Assembly (NCBI RefSeq): GCF_001424905.1
Contig: NZ_LMCU01000001.1
Location: forward strand, 1,605,480-1,669,479
From: Leifsonia sp. Root112D2
Lineage (GTDB): Bacteria > Actinomycetota > Actinomycetes > Actinomycetales > Microbacteriaceae
DNA length: 64,000 nt
Direction: 5' to 3'
Shown here: positions 25,594 to 33,337 of the stretch, in pieces
Position numbering within the stretch: the stretch's first letter is position 1
Layout of the letters: the number at the start of each line of letters is the position of its first letter
The notes under the pieces: generated by a model
What the model saw: the letters and a program-made list of their open reading frames with translations, nothing else
Told to the model about the DNA's origin: nothing
Databases searched by the model: none
Position numbers and translations under genes: made by a program

Positions 25594-26031
25594 GTGAAGA
25601 ACGCCAGCGACGCAATCGCACATCCCGACAAACTTGAGCAAGGCTTCGGCCTCATCGAGATCATTGTCTCGATGTTTCTTCTCGCGCTGCTCGCCGTGGC
25701 CTTCCTTCCCGTGCTCATCCAGTCGATGAAGGTCACGGCAACGAACGTCACGATCGCCGCGGCGACACAGCTTGTGAGTCAGGATATTGAGGATGCACGC
25801 ACCAAAGGCAGTGTGTGCGCGAATCTCGAGGCTTATGTCGCCGAGACGATTCCCCCGGTGATCGACGGGCGTGGTGTCTCCATCCAGGTGCACCGGCAGC
25901 CCGTCGTCTGCCCCTCAGCGGCCGCTGGCTATCCGACATCGGTTCGGTTATCCGTCTACGCAACGAGAACCGGCGACGCAACCCAGCTCGCCGGTGCGAC
26001 GACACTTGTTTCCGTGAGCGCCCGATCATGA
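25594..26031 (+). CDS. Minor prepilin, PilV-like
   Basis: A 145-residue protein with a prepilin cleavage site (EQG then FGLIEIIVSMFLLALLAVAF) and the conserved glutamate at mature position 5. The rest is a small globular domain with a few cysteines (CANLEAY, VVCPS). GTG 25594 is the most plausible start; the frame also stays open upstream through the terminator, which is unlikely to be translated. Its end overlaps the next start by four bases (ATGA). Minor pilins of this type prime or tip the pilus. Assignment to PilV rather than another minor pilin rests on gene order. Confidence 0.75.
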   Translation: MKNASDAIAHPDKLEQGFGLIEIIVSMFLLALLAVAFLPVLIQSMKVTATNVTIAAATQLVSQDIEDARTKGSVCANLEAYVAETIPPVIDGRGVSIQVHRQPVVCPSAAAGYPTSVRLSVYATRTGDATQLAGATTLVSVSARS

Positions 26032-26615
26032 TCACTCGTATCCGGCACTGCGTCAAAGAACGCGAGTCCGGCATGTCCCTCATCGAACTCATGGTGTATA
26101 TGGGGCTCGCGGTCATCGTGCTTGGTGTCGTTGGCGGTTTTCTGGTGAACTCGCTGCGTACAGGCAACGACGTCCGCACCACCACGGCGGCAACGACGGC
26201 TGCACAACTGATCTCATCATCTATCCAGACCGGTGTGCGGAACGCGTCAGGGATCCACGAAGTCGACGAGGGAGCCGACGGAAGCCAACTTGTCGTAGTT
26301 CGCACCGCAACGAAAACGTCGACGGCCGGCTGGCGTTGCCAGGCTTGGTATTACAGCGCCGCCGATCAGGCTGTCTACACAACGATTACCGGCGCTACTG
26401 CGCCGATTACCGTTCCCTCCGGAGGGCCCAAGGGGGCATGGACGCTGCTCAGCGATGGCGTGTCGCCCGCAAATGGCGCAAGCCAGGTCTTCCAAGTGAC
26501 GAGCTACTCTGTGGCCCTCAGCTTCGGCGTAGCAACGACCGGGGGCAGCCCCGTCCGCATCGACAACACCGCGTTCATGCGCACAGCCAACCCGGAGGGG
26601 GCGCCATGTTTCTGA
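26028..26615 (+). CDS. Minor prepilin, PilW-like
   Basis: A 195-residue prepilin-like protein with leader ERESG and helix MSLIELMVYMGLAVIVLGVV, including the glutamate at position 5. Met replaces the usual Phe at mature position 1. The body is Ser/Thr/Gly-rich with one or two cysteines (GWRCQAWYY and C-terminal APCF). Both ends overlap neighbouring genes, so it is translated with them. Type IV pili need three or four such minor subunits, and this is the second of three candidates. Confidence 0.75.
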   Translation: MITRIRHCVKERESGMSLIELMVYMGLAVIVLGVVGGFLVNSLRTGNDVRTTTAATTAAQLISSSIQTGVRNASGIHEVDEGADGSQLVVVRTATKTSTAGWRCQAWYYSAADQAVYTTITGATAPITVPSGGPKGAWTLLSDGVSPANGASQVFQVTSYSVALSFGVATTGGSPVRIDNTAFMRTANPEGAPCF

Positions 26616-28243
26616 GTCGTCTGAAGTTCGCCTATGAAGATCGAGAAGAGGGCAGTGCGCTCATTGCCGTTCTGGGCTTGATCGGCGTCGCCGCAATCAT
26701 CGGGCTTCTGGTCTCAAGCGCGACAGTATCGGCCATGGGGTTCACCAGCGCCACCCGAGCGGGTGTGCAGTCGCAGGCGGCGGCAGAGGCTGGGATTGAT
26801 TTCGCGCAGGTCAGCCTGGCGACGGGAAGTTGTCAACCGAGTTATACCTCGAGTGTGGCGCCCTCGTTTACTGCAACGCTCTACTACTCTCTCCAGAGCC
26901 TCGGTGATTCCTGGGCGACCGGATGCCCCAACGGCGCACCCGCGCAGCGCATCAAGATCGTGTCGACAGGTCTGGCAACATCTGTGGGCGTCGCTGGGAA
27001 CACACGCGGCAATGCGAGTGCAGTGGAGGCGATCTACCCCGCAATAGTGACGGACACGTCGATCACCGCTACCGGTCCCGCTGTCTATGCATTCTCGGCG
27101 ACGGGGTTTTCCGGGTCTGGGACGTTGCTGCCGGTCAGCGGCAGCCTGCCCAGCGTGCGGATCAAGCACGGAAACGTGACTTGCGATGGTGGGAGCGCGG
27201 TGGCCGGTGACATGGTTGCAGCCGACGGCTCGCTCACGATCGGCGGTTCCTGCAGCGTCGGCGGCAGCGTTTGGTCTTCGCAAGCATTGACGATCTCCGG
27301 CGGTGGAATGACGGTTGGCGGTGACGCGACCGCCTCCTCCATCAGCCTCGCCGGAGTCGAGGTCAAGGGCAACGCCTGGGCATCGAACGCGATCAAGGTA
27401 AATTGGGGGTCGACCATTGACGGGCGCGCAACCGGTGGGAGCCTCAATTTCGCGGGTGGAAACATCAAGGGCGCGTCCTGGACCAACGGCGCAGCCGCTT
27501 TTACCGTCGGCGGCTCCTCGATAGACGGCTCACTCACGGCGCGGTCGCTAACAGGAACTGGAACCGTAAAGGGCGGCAAGACGATCGTGCCGACCGGACC
27601 CGGTGCCGGACCGGCGGCGCCGGCGACCCCGGTGGTGCCGAACTGGGTCGACTTCGTTTTCAAGCCCAGCGACTGGGTCGGTTTCACGGTCGTCACGCTC
27701 CCCGCAGGTACCTGCAGTTGGGCCCAGTTCCAGGCTGCCGCAGCCACATTGGGGACCAGCGCCGGTGTGATCAATGCGCAGGGCTGCACGAATACCATCA
27801 CGCTTTCGACGGGGAGCGAGAAGTTGCCCGTGAACAATGACCTGGCGATCATCGGTAAGACCTTCAGTTTCGGCGGCAGCGGTGGTTTCTCGGCGACAAG
27901 CGCGCATCGCCTGTGGCTGATCTCACCCGATGCGACAGCAGATAGCCAGCCCACGTGCCCCGCAGGCGGCGGATTCACCGTCGCGGGTGGATTCACGCTC
28001 GATCCAAAGCTCAGTGTCATGATCTACAACCCGTGCCACGTTGACATCACCTCGGGCATCAACTGGCGCGGCCAGATCTTCGCCGGGTCAGTGACGATCA
28101 ACGGCGCGGCAACGCTCAGCTACGCACCGGTAGGGCTCCCCGGCTTCGATCTCGACCTGGGAAATCCGACGAATGCGGGTGCGCCTGGTGCCAGCATGAT
28201 CGGAACTCAGACCTCCATCCGTGATGTCGGCGTCGGAGGGTGA
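26606..28243 (+). CDS. Large pilus-associated protein with PilX-like N-terminus and Gly-rich beta-repeat region
   Basis: A 545-residue protein. Residues 17-45 form a hydrophobic helix (GSALIAVLGLIGVAAIIGLL) preceded by EEG, which resembles a prepilin site but lacks the glutamate at position 5. Residues about 190-330 carry repeated Gly/Ser/Val/Asp-rich segments (GGSCSVGGSVWSS, GGGMTVGGDATASS, NAWASNAIKVNWGSTIDG) like the parallel beta-repeats of bactofilins. The C-terminus has paired cysteines (TCPAGGG, YNPCHVD). ATG 26606 has GGAGGGG upstream. By position it takes the PilX or tip-adhesin place. I do not recognise the full-length family. Confidence 0.7.
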   Translation: MFLSRLKFAYEDREEGSALIAVLGLIGVAAIIGLLVSSATVSAMGFTSATRAGVQSQAAAEAGIDFAQVSLATGSCQPSYTSSVAPSFTATLYYSLQSLGDSWATGCPNGAPAQRIKIVSTGLATSVGVAGNTRGNASAVEAIYPAIVTDTSITATGPAVYAFSATGFSGSGTLLPVSGSLPSVRIKHGNVTCDGGSAVAGDMVAADGSLTIGGSCSVGGSVWSSQALTISGGGMTVGGDATASSISLAGVEVKGNAWASNAIKVNWGSTIDGRATGGSLNFAGGNIKGASWTNGAAAFTVGGSSIDGSLTARSLTGTGTVKGGKTIVPTGPGAGPAAPATPVVPNWVDFVFKPSDWVGFTVVTLPAGTCSWAQFQAAAATLGTSAGVINAQGCTNTITLSTGSEKLPVNNDLAIIGKTFSFGGSGGFSATSAHRLWLISPDATADSQPTCPAGGGFTVAGGFTLDPKLSVMIYNPCHVDITSGINWRGQIFAGSVTINGAATLSYAPVGLPGFDLDLGNPTNAGAPGASMIGTQTSIRDVGVGG

Positions 28244-28248
28244 TCGTC

Positions 28249-29079
28249 GTGGCCATCGTTATTGGAGTTTTTGGATCGTTGATCGGTTCGTTTCTCAACG
28301 TGGTCGTCTACCGCGTTCCGTTGAAGCAATCGATAGTCTCGCCGCCAAGCGCGTGCCCGCGCTGTGGTGCGCTCATTCGCGGTTATGACAACATTCCGAT
28401 GCTGTCGTGGTTGCTTCTGCGCGGGCGATGCCGCAGCTGTTCGGCACCCATTTCTCGTCGGTACCCGCTGGTCGAACTCGGCACGGCGCTGTTCTTCGCC
28501 GCGGTCGCGTGGTGGTGGCTCGGTGCCGATCTGGTAGGCGCTTCGGGAGAATCGGCAAGCGGAGGGACATTCGCGGCGCGCATCCTCGTGTTGGTGGCAT
28601 TCCTGTATCTGGCGGCAGTGAGCGTTGCCCTCGCGCTCATCGACATCGATACGCACACCCTGCCCAACCGGCTTGTGTTGCCCAGCTACATCGTCGGGGC
28701 CGCCCTTCTGGCCGCGGCAGGGATAGTAGTCGGCAATTTCGGCGCCCTGATTTCTGCCGGCATCGGATGCGCGGCGCTCTTCGTGCTCTACGCGATACTC
28801 GCCATCGTGCGTCCCGGTGGAATGGGCCTCGGCGATGTGAAGCTTGCGGGTGTGCTCGGCCTGTTTCTCGAGTTTCTCGGATGGCCGCAGCTCGTTGTCG
28901 GCGCATTCGCCGCCTTTCTGCTCGGTGGCCTCTACGCCATCGCGCTGCTCGCGCTGCGCCGAGCGAAGCGCGGCAGCGGAATTCCATTCGGCCCGTGGAT
29001 GCTTGGCGGCGCGTGGGTAGGCATCTTCTTCGGAAACATCATCATGAACGGCTATCTGTCGCTCGTTGGATTGGCTTAG
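28249..29079 (+). CDS. pilD: Prepilin peptidase PilD
   Basis: A 276-residue polytopic aspartic protease that cleaves and N-methylates prepilins. The N-terminal cysteine motif is complete (CPRCG and CRSCSAPIS), and both catalytic aspartates are present in ALIDIDTHTLPN and GMGLGDVKLAG. About seven membrane segments are visible. GTG 28249 has GGAGGG 8 nt upstream; GTG 28240 is in frame but overlaps that site. It would process PilA and the minor pilins encoded just before it. Confidence 0.93.
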   Translation: MAIVIGVFGSLIGSFLNVVVYRVPLKQSIVSPPSACPRCGALIRGYDNIPMLSWLLLRGRCRSCSAPISRRYPLVELGTALFFAAVAWWWLGADLVGASGESASGGTFAARILVLVAFLYLAAVSVALALIDIDTHTLPNRLVLPSYIVGAALLAAAGIVVGNFGALISAGIGCAALFVLYAILAIVRPGGMGLGDVKLAGVLGLFLEFLGWPQLVVGAFAAFLLGGLYAIALLALRRAKRGSGIPFGPWMLGGAWVGIFFGNIIMNGYLSLVGLA

Positions 29080-29116
29080 CGGTTCGCACGGCGCGAATCG
29101 TGAGGGGGTATGAATA

Positions 29117-30166
29117 GTGGCTAACACTGTCGTCGGCGTCGATATCGGCAGCAGTTCACTGCGCGCTGTCGAAGTGAGCGATGCAGACAAGGCGCGACCG
29201 ACGGTGCTGCGTGTCTACGAGGCGGCCCTTCCCGAGGGCGCCGTGAGCAGGGGCGAGGTGCTCGAGGCCAACACGGTGGCTTCGGTGCTCAAGCAGGTAT
29301 GGTCCAAGGGCGGCTTCAAGAGCAAGAACGTGGTGCTCGGCATGGGCAACCAGAGGGTGCTCTCTCGGGATCTGACGGTTCCCAAGATGTCGCTGCGGCG
29401 CATCCGGGAATCGTTGCCGTTTCAGGTTCAGGACCTCCTGCCGGTGCCCGTCGCGGACGCGCTGCTCGATTTTTACCCCGTCTCCGAATCTGAAGGAGAG
29501 AATGGCCCCGTCGTTCACGGCCTGCTGATTGCCGCGGTCAAAGATGCCGTGCTCGGCAACGTGAAGGCCGTTCAGCTTGCGGGTCTGTCGCCGGTGGAAG
29601 TCGATCTCATTCCCTTTGCCCTCTGCCGAGTGCTTCTTACCCGGCCCAAGGTCGAGACCACTACCGCGCTGATCGATGTCGGTGCAAGCACCACCACCGT
29701 GGTGGTCGCCACCAACGGAGTACCGCAGTTCGTGCGCATCATTCCGAGCGGAAGCGACGATCTCACGCAGGCACTCGTGACGAGGCTCGAACTCACCCCC
29801 CAGGATGCCGCCACGACCAAGATCTCGCTCGGACGCGCCACTCAGGTCAGCTCGGTCGAAGAACAGCGAGCCGTCGAGGTCATCTACGAGGTGACGAACG
29901 AGCTGTTGGTGAGCCTGCGCAACACCGTGAACTACTTTGCGAATACCAGGCCGCAGGATCCGGTGCGTCAGGTCGTGCTGACCGGCGGCGGTGCCGCCAC
30001 CCAGGGTTTTGCTCATGCATTGGGCGAGATGGTGCGTATTCCGGTCGTGATGGGTGATCCTTTTCAATCGGTGGCGCTGTCGCGCAGCCTCAAGGCAGAC
30101 GAACTGCGTTCCAGCGCGTCGGCCATGACCGTTGCCCTCGGCCTGGCATTGGGGAGCAACGTATGA
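29117..30166 (+). CDS. pilM: Type IV pilus assembly protein PilM
   Basis: A 349-residue cytoplasmic actin-like protein. The first phosphate-binding loop (VVGVDIGSSSLRAVEV), a second (TTALIDVGASTTTVVV) and the adenosine motif (VVLTGGGAATQGF) are present, as in PilM and FtsA. PilM binds the cytoplasmic tail of PilN and forms the inner-membrane alignment complex with PilO. GTG 29117 follows GAGGGGG. Confidence 0.93.
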   Translation: MANTVVGVDIGSSSLRAVEVSDADKARPTVLRVYEAALPEGAVSRGEVLEANTVASVLKQVWSKGGFKSKNVVLGMGNQRVLSRDLTVPKMSLRRIRESLPFQVQDLLPVPVADALLDFYPVSESEGENGPVVHGLLIAAVKDAVLGNVKAVQLAGLSPVEVDLIPFALCRVLLTRPKVETTTALIDVGASTTTVVVATNGVPQFVRIIPSGSDDLTQALVTRLELTPQDAATTKISLGRATQVSSVEEQRAVEVIYEVTNELLVSLRNTVNYFANTRPQDPVRQVVLTGGGAATQGFAHALGEMVRIPVVMGDPFQSVALSRSLKADELRSSASAMTVALGLALGSNV

Positions 30167-30822
30167 GCAAGAAGACCCCCACCGATGCGTTGATCCTCGG
30201 TGCAGAGCCGCGGGCAGACCTGCTGCCGGTCGAGGTTCACGGCCAGATCAAGGCGCGGGGAACCCGACGGCTGCTTCTCTACGTGCTCGTCGGCGTTCTG
30301 GTGATCACCGTTGCCGGAATAGCCGCTGCCGCCTACTCTGCCGGCGACGCGCAACGGCAGCTGGCCGCGGAACAAGCACACACGCAGGATCTACTGGCCA
30401 TGCAGAGCAAATACGTCAAGGTGCGCAGCGTGCAGGCGGATGTTGCGGCAGCCCAGGCGGCGCAGCAGGTCGGAGCATCCACCGAGATCGATTGGAAGCC
30501 GTATCTCGACAAGGTTCAGGCGACGCTTCCGTCGGGATCGACGCTGACGGTCGTCACCATCGACTCTGAGTCGCCGCTTCTGCCGTATGGGCAGGCCGCG
30601 GCCCCCTTGCAGCCCACACGAATCGCGACTCTCACCCTGACGGTCGCCAGCCCAACCCTCCCCGATGTCGTCGCGTGGCTGGAAGCGCTGCACACCTTGC
30701 CCGGATTCGCGGACGCGGTTCCTGGTGCGACGACTCAGATTCCGAATGGGTACACCGTGAACGTGACCATGCACATCAACGAAGAAGCGTTTTCGAAGCG
30801 CTTCGCTGAGATTGCGAAGTAG
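30163..30822 (+). CDS. pilN: Type IV pilus assembly protein PilN
   Basis: A 219-residue bitopic membrane protein. A short cytoplasmic N-terminus contains a PilM-contact-like segment (ADLLPVEVHGQIKARGTRR), then one membrane helix (LLLYVLVGVLVITVAGIAAAAY, about 36-58), a coiled-coil stretch and a ferredoxin-like outer domain. It overlaps pilM by four bases. Identification rests on topology and position, because PilN proteins are divergent. Confidence 0.82.
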   Translation: MSKKTPTDALILGAEPRADLLPVEVHGQIKARGTRRLLLYVLVGVLVITVAGIAAAAYSAGDAQRQLAAEQAHTQDLLAMQSKYVKVRSVQADVAAAQAAQQVGASTEIDWKPYLDKVQATLPSGSTLTVVTIDSESPLLPYGQAAAPLQPTRIATLTLTVASPTLPDVVAWLEALHTLPGFADAVPGATTQIPNGYTVNVTMHINEEAFSKRFAEIAK

Positions 30823-30827
30823 GGACT

Positions 30828-31607
30828 ATGAGCAGCAACAGACTCTGGATGATCGGCCTGGCCGTGGCTATCGTTGCCGTTCTCGGACTCGGCTGGCTGG
30901 TCGGTGTGGCACCCCAACTCGCGGCGGTTGACGCGGCGAATGCGCAACGGCAGACGGTGCAACAGCAAAACGAGCAGGCGACAACCGCGCTGGCAAAACT
31001 GAAGAGCGACTATGCCGGTATCGACGACCTTAAAGCCAAGCTGGCAACGCTGCAGCAGTCGGTGCCGGGCTCCGCAGAATTGAACACGTTCGTCAAGCAG
31101 CTCATCTCGGCTTCGAGCACATCACAGGCCACGGTATCGAGCATCACCATCAGCGACGCTCAGCCATACGCACCGCCCGCCCCCGCTGCGGCTGCTGCTC
31201 CGGCGGCCAGTGCCTCGACGGCCACGCCGACACCCGCACCGACGGCGGCGCCCACCGCTGCGCCGGCTGCAGCGGCTCCGCCAGCCCCGCTCCCTCCTCA
31301 GCTGAAAACAAACCCGAAGGTCACTGGAGCGAACTTCATTGCGATTCCGGTAGCCGTCGGGCTCAAAGGAAGCTACTCGAACGTGCTCGCTTTCACGAAG
31401 GCTGCACAAAGCGGCTCGCGCCTTTTTCTGGTCAATAAATTCACGAGCACGGCGAGCACGGCTTCTGCCGCGACGAAACCGCCGGCCGGAACCGATGCGA
31501 CCAATGCGCAGGATGCTTCCTCGTCCGTCACAGCCACTCTGAGCGGCTTCGTCTACGTTTTCCTCTATTCCGACAGCGCGACGTCGACGCCCGCGCCCGC
31601 CGGCTGA
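30828..31607 (+). CDS. pilO: Type IV pilus assembly protein PilO, with Pro/Ala-rich insert
   Basis: A 259-residue bitopic protein: one helix at residues 6-29, a coiled coil (about 35-85) and a ferredoxin-like domain split by a Pro/Ala/Thr-rich insert (about 108-160; for example APPAPAAAAAPAAS and TPTPAPTAAPTAAPAAAA). The insert is not typical of PilO (about 200 residues). PilO pairs with PilN. It is the last gene of the operon and is followed by a strong hairpin. Confidence 0.8.
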   Translation: MSSNRLWMIGLAVAIVAVLGLGWLVGVAPQLAAVDAANAQRQTVQQQNEQATTALAKLKSDYAGIDDLKAKLATLQQSVPGSAELNTFVKQLISASSTSQATVSSITISDAQPYAPPAPAAAAAPAASASTATPTPAPTAAPTAAPAAAAPPAPLPPQLKTNPKVTGANFIAIPVAVGLKGSYSNVLAFTKAAQSGSRLFLVNKFTSTASTASAATKPPAGTDATNAQDASSSVTATLSGFVYVFLYSDSATSTPAPAG

Positions 31608-31620
31608 CACGCCGCGTGAC

Positions 31621-31654
31621 GGATGCCTCCCCGCGCGACTGCGGGGAGGCATCC
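31621..31654 (+). terminator. Terminator of the pilus operon
   Basis: A perfect 14-bp stem (GGATGCCTCCCCGC and GCGGGGAGGCATCC) with a GCGACT loop begins 14 nt after pilO. The downstream tail is only modestly T-rich. Confidence 0.85.
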
Positions 31655-31727
31655 GGTCGTTCGGGCTCCCGATTGCTACAGTGTCAGCAGTAAGCATGCC
31701 CGCGCGGGCCGAACGAGGAGTGACACC

Positions 31728-32705
31728 ATGAGCAACACCACGCCTGAGTCACCGCTAAACGACCCTGCGAACGAGAGCAGTCCCGACACTGCTGCGGGCT
31801 CCGTTCCTGCCGAACCCGAGTGGGCGAAGGAGGCCGACGCGTCTGAAAGCGCAGCGAGCGAAGACACGTTCACCGGTGAGGTCAACGTTCCGGCAGAACC
31901 GCGATCGGCCAGCGGGCACGTGAGTGCGCCGGCAACGGGGGAGACCCAGGCGAGCGACGAGGCCGCCACGCGGCGTTCCGACGACACCGCCGCGACCGAG
32001 ACGTACGCAGCGGCGCCTGCTGCCGCTGCCGCGCCGGCCGCACAGAACGCCTGGACCGCCGAGCCGACCACAACAGACTCGGCCGCAACCGGGCCGACCA
32101 CAACCAAGCCCGCAACCGTCGCCGCACCCGCCGCGAGCACCGTCTACGTCTCCACCCCGACGCCGCCGAAGAACAAGGGCAATCGTGGCGCCGGAATACT
32201 CATCGCCGTGCTCGCCACCGTCGTCTTCGCCGTGGTGTACGCGCTGGTCGTCACCGGCATCTTTGCGCTCAACCGCCAGGGCGATGTGTTCAACGACCTC
32301 ACGAGATACGTGGTCACACCGGCATTCTGGGCCACGGCGATAGTCTTCTTCCTCGCGTTCATCCTCCTCATCGCCATCGCCAACCGCGGCGGCTGGTGGT
32401 GGTACGTGATCGGCGGATTCTTCGTGGGCGTCATCGTGTACTTCGGCTACATCGGCGCAACCCTGCTCACGAACGCGTGGGACCTGGCGCCGTCGGAGGT
32501 GGGTCGGTTTGTGGGGCAGTTGTGGGCGCATCCGCTTACCCTCGCTGCAGCAATTGTGGCCCGCGAAGTGACCGTGTGGTTCGGCGCCTGGATCGCAGCC
32601 CGTGGCCGCAAGGTGCGTGCGCGCAACATTGAGGCGCGCGAGGCCTACGACCGCGAGGTCGCCGAGGGGCCGCAGTATCGGCAGCCCGTCGCCGGCCGAC
32701 CGTGA
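31728..32705 (+). CDS. Membrane protein of unknown function with long acidic/Ala-Thr-rich N-terminus
   Basis: A 325-residue protein. Residues 1-150 are low-complexity and acidic, rich in Ala, Ser, Thr, Glu and Pro. The rest has four membrane helices (AGILIAVLATVVFAVVYALV; FWATAIVFFLAFILLIAIA; WWWYVIGGFFVGVIVYFGYI; LTLAAAIVAREVTVWFGAWI) and a charged C-terminus. ATG 31728 has GAGGAG 7 nt upstream. The organisation resembles small actinobacterial membrane proteins of unassigned domain families. I do not recognise a function. A two-gene unit with the next gene is likely. Confidence 0.75.
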   Translation: MSNTTPESPLNDPANESSPDTAAGSVPAEPEWAKEADASESAASEDTFTGEVNVPAEPRSASGHVSAPATGETQASDEAATRRSDDTAATETYAAAPAAAAAPAAQNAWTAEPTTTDSAATGPTTTKPATVAAPAASTVYVSTPTPPKNKGNRGAGILIAVLATVVFAVVYALVVTGIFALNRQGDVFNDLTRYVVTPAFWATAIVFFLAFILLIAIANRGGWWWYVIGGFFVGVIVYFGYIGATLLTNAWDLAPSEVGRFVGQLWAHPLTLAAAIVAREVTVWFGAWIAARGRKVRARNIEAREAYDREVAEGPQYRQPVAGRP

Positions 32706-32749
32706 CTCTGACGCACAACATATGACGGCCGGCGCATGAAGGCCACATC

Positions 32750-33247
32750 ATGAGCGACTTTCGTCGTTATGCCGCGGTTGTCGCCGTCTTTGCGACGGTG
32801 CTTTACCTCGCGCTGCTCATCGCGGTGTTCGGCCAGATCAGCCTGTACACCAACCTCGAGGTGATCCCCGAAGCGGATGCCGGCTTCGTGGTCGGGCCTG
32901 TTATGAGCGGCATCGCCACGCTCATCGTGCTCTTCGCTCTGCTGTCCATAGGCCTGCGCATCCCGGTCGAGAAGCAGCGCGTCTCGGTGCCGGGTGCGCT
33001 CGGAATCGGCATTGCGGCCTACCTCGGGTACACCCTGCTGGGTGGCGCCATCTACGCGGCCGGGCGTGGTGACCCCTTCGGCTTCATCCTGTTCGTCGGC
33101 CGGTCGTTCCTCTCGCCTTTTCCGGCCGCGGTCGGGCTGCTCGCCTTTCTGGTGACGCTCGCGTACATGCTCGTGCTGGCATCCAGGGTGGGTGAGAAGG
33201 GCCCGCCGAAGTGGCCGTGGGAGCGGCCGAGGCGGCCTCGGCGCTAG
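32750..33247 (+). CDS. Small membrane protein of unknown function
   Basis: A 165-residue protein with four predicted helices (VVAVFATVLYLALLIAVFGQ; GPVMSGIATLIVLFALLSIG; VPGALGIGIAAYLGYTLLGGA; FPAAVGLLAFLVTLAYMLVL) and a basic, Pro-rich C-terminal tail (PPKWPWERPRRPRR). It follows the preceding gene by 44 nt and precedes the FHA-FtsK ATPase gene. Whether it belongs with the secretion cluster or with the gene before it cannot be told from the sequence. Confidence 0.75.
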   Translation: MSDFRRYAAVVAVFATVLYLALLIAVFGQISLYTNLEVIPEADAGFVVGPVMSGIATLIVLFALLSIGLRIPVEKQRVSVPGALGIGIAAYLGYTLLGGAIYAAGRGDPFGFILFVGRSFLSPFPAAVGLLAFLVTLAYMLVLASRVGEKGPPKWPWERPRRPRR

Positions 33248-33337
33248 CCGGCGCATCCGGCGAAGAATATTGCGCGGGGTATGCAGTCTGTAGGGTGTCT
33301 TTCGGGGCCGTGAGCGCGCGGCCGCGAAGGGGGAGGA

